Assembly: GCA_018056275.1 (NCBI GenBank)
Contig: JAGPFW010000030.1
Location: 1-7,973, forward strand
Direction of reading: 5' to 3'
Origin: Patescibacteria group bacterium
GTDB lineage: Bacteria; Patescibacteriota; WWE3; UBA101185; UBA10185
DNA length: 7,973 nt
Part shown: in pieces, positions 5,963 to 7,973 of the stretch
Numbering within the stretch: the stretch's first letter is position 1
Layout: each line of letters starts with the position of its first letter
The notes under the pieces: generated by a model
What the model was told of the DNA's origin: nothing
Database searches by the model: none
Seen by the model: only the letters and a program-made list of their open reading frames with translations
Program-made: the position numbers and the translations under genes

Positions 5963-6644
5963 AGAAAAGTTAATAAGTAAGGTTAGAGGCACAAGACTGG
6001 GAAATATAATCTTGGGTGTTGCCGTAGCGCTTTTAATTATGCAGTACTTTGGGGTCATAAAAGCGGAAGTTACTTATTTGTTTAAGGAAAAATCACAAGA
6101 GAAGGAAGTTATTTTAGTAGATAAAAACTCATCCAAAGAGGAGAGGACTAAAAACGAAAAAGATGCTAATAAGGCAAAAAAACAAAAAGCAACAAAACAA
6201 CAAATAGTAGCCAACAATAACGATTTTGCTTTGGTAATACCCAAAATAGGCGTAAACATGCGGATTTTGCCTAATATTGACCCCTTTGACGCCAAAACTT
6301 ACCAAAAAGCCTTATCTCAAGGGGTGGCGCATGCCATTGGAACCAGCACACCTTCACAAGGCAAAAATACTGTGCTTTTTGCGCACTCTACCGACAATTT
6401 TTACAACGCCAACAGGTATAACGCTGTCTTTTATCTACTATCAAAGCTTTTGGTAGGGGATAGTATTTTTATTGTAGAAGACGGGAGAATTTACGAATAT
6501 GCTGTGGTATCAAATAGTGTGGTTGATGCGGGGGAAATGAGCTACATGGAGCAGGACATGGAAAATGTGGTCACTTTGATAACTTGTTGGCCTCCAGGCA
6601 CTACTCTAAAAAGGAGGGTTGTGGTTGCTGGAAAAGGGGTCTAA
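5922..6644 (+). CDS. membrane-anchored sortase (class D/E-like transpeptidase)
   Basis: This is a cysteine transpeptidase that would cut LPXTG-type motifs and link the protein to a surface acceptor or to another subunit. It has one N-terminal membrane helix (about 27-44), a Lys/Glu/Asn-rich linker (about 56-98), then a sortase domain. Its start DFALVIPKIGVNMRI is typical of the family, followed by the catalytic His155 in VLFAHS, Cys222 in TLITCWPPGTT and Arg231 or Arg232 in LKRRVVV. All three catalytic positions are present, so it should be active. The class is not certain; the TLxTC and PGTT pattern fits the D/E groups better than housekeeping class A. The start is uncertain: TTG at 5922 has AGGA only four bases upstream, while GTG at 5940 has no clear ribosome site. 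Either way the start lies inside the preceding gene (overlap 41 or 23 bases), which implies coupled translation with its likely substrate. Confidence 0.88.
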   Translation: MWLNQIVENQNPNKEKLISKVRGTRLGNIILGVAVALLIMQYFGVIKAEVTYLFKEKSQEKEVILVDKNSSKEERTKNEKDANKAKKQKATKQQIVANNNDFALVIPKIGVNMRILPNIDPFDAKTYQKALSQGVAHAIGTSTPSQGKNTVLFAHSTDNFYNANRYNAVFYLLSKLLVGDSIFIVEDGRIYEYAVVSNSVVDAGEMSYMEQDMENVVTLITCWPPGTTLKRRVVVAGKGV

Positions 6645-6646
6645 AA

Positions 6647-6715
6647 TTCCTTAAGATTTTTGATTTTTAAAACGCACTTCCTTAAAAAGTGTAAAATGTA
6701 TTTATGACTAAGGAA
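6647..6715 (+). promoter_or_regulatory. probable promoter/operator region of the PIN cluster
   Basis: The 59-base gap after the sortase holds TAAAAT (6692-6697), a good -10 box placed so that transcription would start about at the ATG at 6704. No convincing -35 sits 16-18 bases upstream. TTCCTTAA occurs at 6647-6654 and again at 6678-6685, and an inverted copy TAAGGAA lies at 6709-6715, with each start 31 bases from the next. A small hairpin CACTT (6675-6679) / AAGTG (6687-6691) overlaps the middle copy. No clear terminator for the sortase operon is visible here. Confidence 0.3.
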
Positions 6716-6913
6716 GAGATTAAAAAAATTAAGATGGATACTCCCAAGGGAAAAGTCTTCATAGGGGGGAAAAGCATAATAATTTCCAATGATGCTGTCC
6801 CAAGCAAGCCTCCTCAAAAAAAAGTTTCAAAAAAAGGGATGTCTAAAGTTTTAAAAACAATCTCAGAAATGAAGTTGTTCATAGAGCCATTGGGAGGAGA
6901 AGATGCCCAATGA
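6704..6913 (+). CDS. small basic protein, candidate antitoxin
   Basis: This is a 69-residue lysine-rich protein (MTKEEIKKIKMDTPKGKVFI at the start). It has a short possible beta hairpin (GKVFIGGKSIIIS, 16-28) and a possible helix at about 45-58. I do not recognise a family. Its place directly before a PIN-domain gene, with an 11-base overlap, is the standard arrangement of a VapB-type antitoxin, and that is the only basis for the proposed role. No Shine-Dalgarno sequence precedes ATG 6704, but the -10-like box ends six bases before it, so the mRNA may be leaderless. ATG at 6734 (Met11), 15 bases after AAGGAAGAG, is an alternative start. Confidence 0.6.
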   Translation: MTKEEIKKIKMDTPKGKVFIGGKSIIISNDAVPSKPPQKKVSKKGMSKVLKTISEMKLFIEPLGGEDAQ

Positions 6914-7436
6914 TAAAAAACAAAATAAGCTAACTCGCTCCGTTATTTTAGACACCAATATCCTGCAGTATTTGGCAAACGAAAAAATTTACAACGAATT
7001 AATGACATTTCTAGAAGAACTGGTCGACCAAGATTTTACATTAGCCATTTCCGATATATCAATCTGCGAATTGCTAACAGGTACAGATACAAAGAAAGAG
7101 AAAGATTGCTTGGAGACCCTGCAATTATTTCAACACTTTTCAATAAATGAAAATACACTTGTAGCAGCTGCTCGGCTCCATAATATGTATAACTCACAGA
7201 AAAATATTTGCATAGAAAAAATTTCCCAAGCGGATCGAATTATTGGAGCAACAGCTATTTTGACAGGCTCCTTAATTTTAACAGCAAACTTATGCGATTT
7301 CCCCAGACCCATATTTCAGGAGGTGTACACTAAACACATAAGATATAATAAGAGAGAAAGACCATATCTGCTAGTAATTCAACTATTGAGAGGAGATGAA
7401 GTTGTAATTTCTTCAGAACTATCTTCAAGAAAATGA
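6903..7436 (+). CDS. VapC-like PIN-domain ribonuclease (putative toxin)
   Basis: This 177-residue protein is probably a metal-dependent endoribonuclease of a type II toxin-antitoxin pair. All four acidic residues expected in the PIN active site can be placed: Asp17 in VILDTNIL, Glu56 in ISICELL, Asp111 in QADRIIGATA and Asp132 in LTANLCDFPRP. It is longer than a typical VapC (about 130-140 residues), with a short basic N-terminal extension and about 35 extra C-terminal residues that include KRERPYLLVIQLLRGDEVVI. A strong ribosome site, GGGAGGAG (6892-6899), lies just ahead of the ATG, inside the end of the small upstream gene, so the two are probably co-translated. The stop overlaps the next gene's start as ATGA. 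The domain call is firm. The toxin role rests on context, and PIN domains also occur in other RNases. Confidence 0.82.
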   Translation: MPNDKKQNKLTRSVILDTNILQYLANEKIYNELMTFLEELVDQDFTLAISDISICELLTGTDTKKEKDCLETLQLFQHFSINENTLVAAARLHNMYNSQKNICIEKISQADRIIGATAILTGSLILTANLCDFPRPIFQEVYTKHIRYNKRERPYLLVIQLLRGDEVVISSELSSRK

Positions 7437-7973
7437 AAATAACATCCACCCAAATCATCACCCAAATAAAAACATGGATACTGCCTATTGTTATATTCCT
7501 TCTTTCCCTTTCCCTAGCTCAGGAAATGATGATATATTTTAAGGACTTTAATTTTTCGGCCATAAGCCTACTCTCACTTCCAAAGATTGCCGGAATAATG
7601 CTTATTCTTAGTTTTGTTATTGCGCTTTCCATGCCCGCATGGGAAGGCGGAAAATTCCTCTTAATTGTGCCACTTCCAGTGAGCCTGGGCATCTACCTAA
7701 ATTTACTTGTATTAGAGCCATTAAATGCCCTGATTGTTTGCGGATTAATCTTTCTAATCTTGGCAATACACATAGATAAATCAATAAAATTGGAAAGGCT
7801 TTTAATAAAAAATATACCACATATTAGTTTAAGACCTGCAATTAAGGGTTATTTGTTTGCAATATCTTTGGGTGCATTCTTTATTGTTCTGTTAAATCCT
7901 CAAGGGCATGACGTAACCATTGGAAGAGTTATCTCAAACACAGTCATGGCACCTATACAGGGGTTCTTGGGTG
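7433..7973 (+). CDS. polytopic membrane protein, 5' part (runs off the window)
   Basis: An open frame of 180 codons starts at an ATG overlapping the PIN gene stop (ATGA) and continues past the window edge. The visible part is highly hydrophobic, with likely membrane helices at about 13-30, 48-68, 74-92, 96-113 and 136-154. A basic segment at about 114-135 (DKSIKLERLLIKNIPHISLR) probably lies on the cytoplasmic side. I do not recognise the family. The overlap suggests co-expression with the PIN gene, but the ribosome site is weak (AAGAAA). Function is unknown. Confidence 0.75.
   Translation, partial: MKITSTQIITQIKTWILPIVIFLLSLSLAQEMMIYFKDFNFSAISLLSLPKIAGIMLILSFVIALSMPAWEGGKFLLIVPLPVSLGIYLNLLVLEPLNALIVCGLIFLILAIHIDKSIKLERLLIKNIPHISLRPAIKGYLFAISLGAFFIVLLNPQGHDVTIGRVISNTVMAPIQGFLG

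Noticed and set aside
1..7973. Recoded UGA (as in some candidate phyla), tRNA/rRNA genes, CRISPR repeats or insertion sequences
   Set aside because: TGA serves as a proper stop at three ATGA or overlap junctions, and no cloverleaf, repeat-spacer pattern, transposase or terminal inverted repeats were seen.

Overview
The window is visibly AT-rich, tightly packed, all coding on the + strand, and uses TGA as a normal stop. A SipW-type signal peptidase sits with TasA/camelysin-like secreted proteins, LPXTG-type surface proteins carrying the tail motif EVLGA, and a sortase. Several reading frames overlap by 4 to 41 bases. Together these suggest a Candidate Phyla Radiation (Patescibacteria) genome, possibly of the Microgenomates/Katanobacteria kind. 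This assignment is an inference from gene content and style; no marker gene is present.

Layout. Bases 1-78 probably hold the 3' end of an upstream gene. Bases 79-313 are non-coding, with two intrinsic terminators (95-118 and 172-199) and a separate 12-bp-stem hairpin (222-253) ahead of the main operon. The operon runs from 314 to 6644: (i) a TasA/camelysin-type fibre protein with an inserted beta-sandwich domain; (ii) a SipW-like S26B signal peptidase with a Ser/His dyad; (iii) a second SipW-type substrate with a lamin-tail domain and an acidic tail; (iv) a 733-residue protein that looks like two complete sortase substrates fused head to tail; (v) a membrane-anchored sortase. The gap between (i) and (ii) is almost entirely one long imperfect hairpin. 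After a 59-base gap comes a second cluster: a small basic protein (6704-6913), a VapC-like PIN-domain protein (6903-7436) and the start of a polytopic membrane protein (7433 to the window edge). These are chained by 11-bp and 4-bp overlaps.

How the genes may work together. The signal peptidase would mature the two flanking proteins that share the A-x-F-T-x-T-E ... AG-x-x-D cleavage-region signature. The sortase would cut and transfer the LPXTG-bearing products of the 733-residue protein. The whole reads as a self-contained cell-surface fibre and anchoring system, plausibly for attachment to a host or a surface. The most unusual element is the 733-residue protein. An internal LPATG, a hydrophobic stretch and a basic loop are followed directly by a second signal peptide, which makes it a candidate secreted polyprotein. 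The downstream PIN cluster looks like a toxin-antitoxin module and has no visible functional link to the surface operon.
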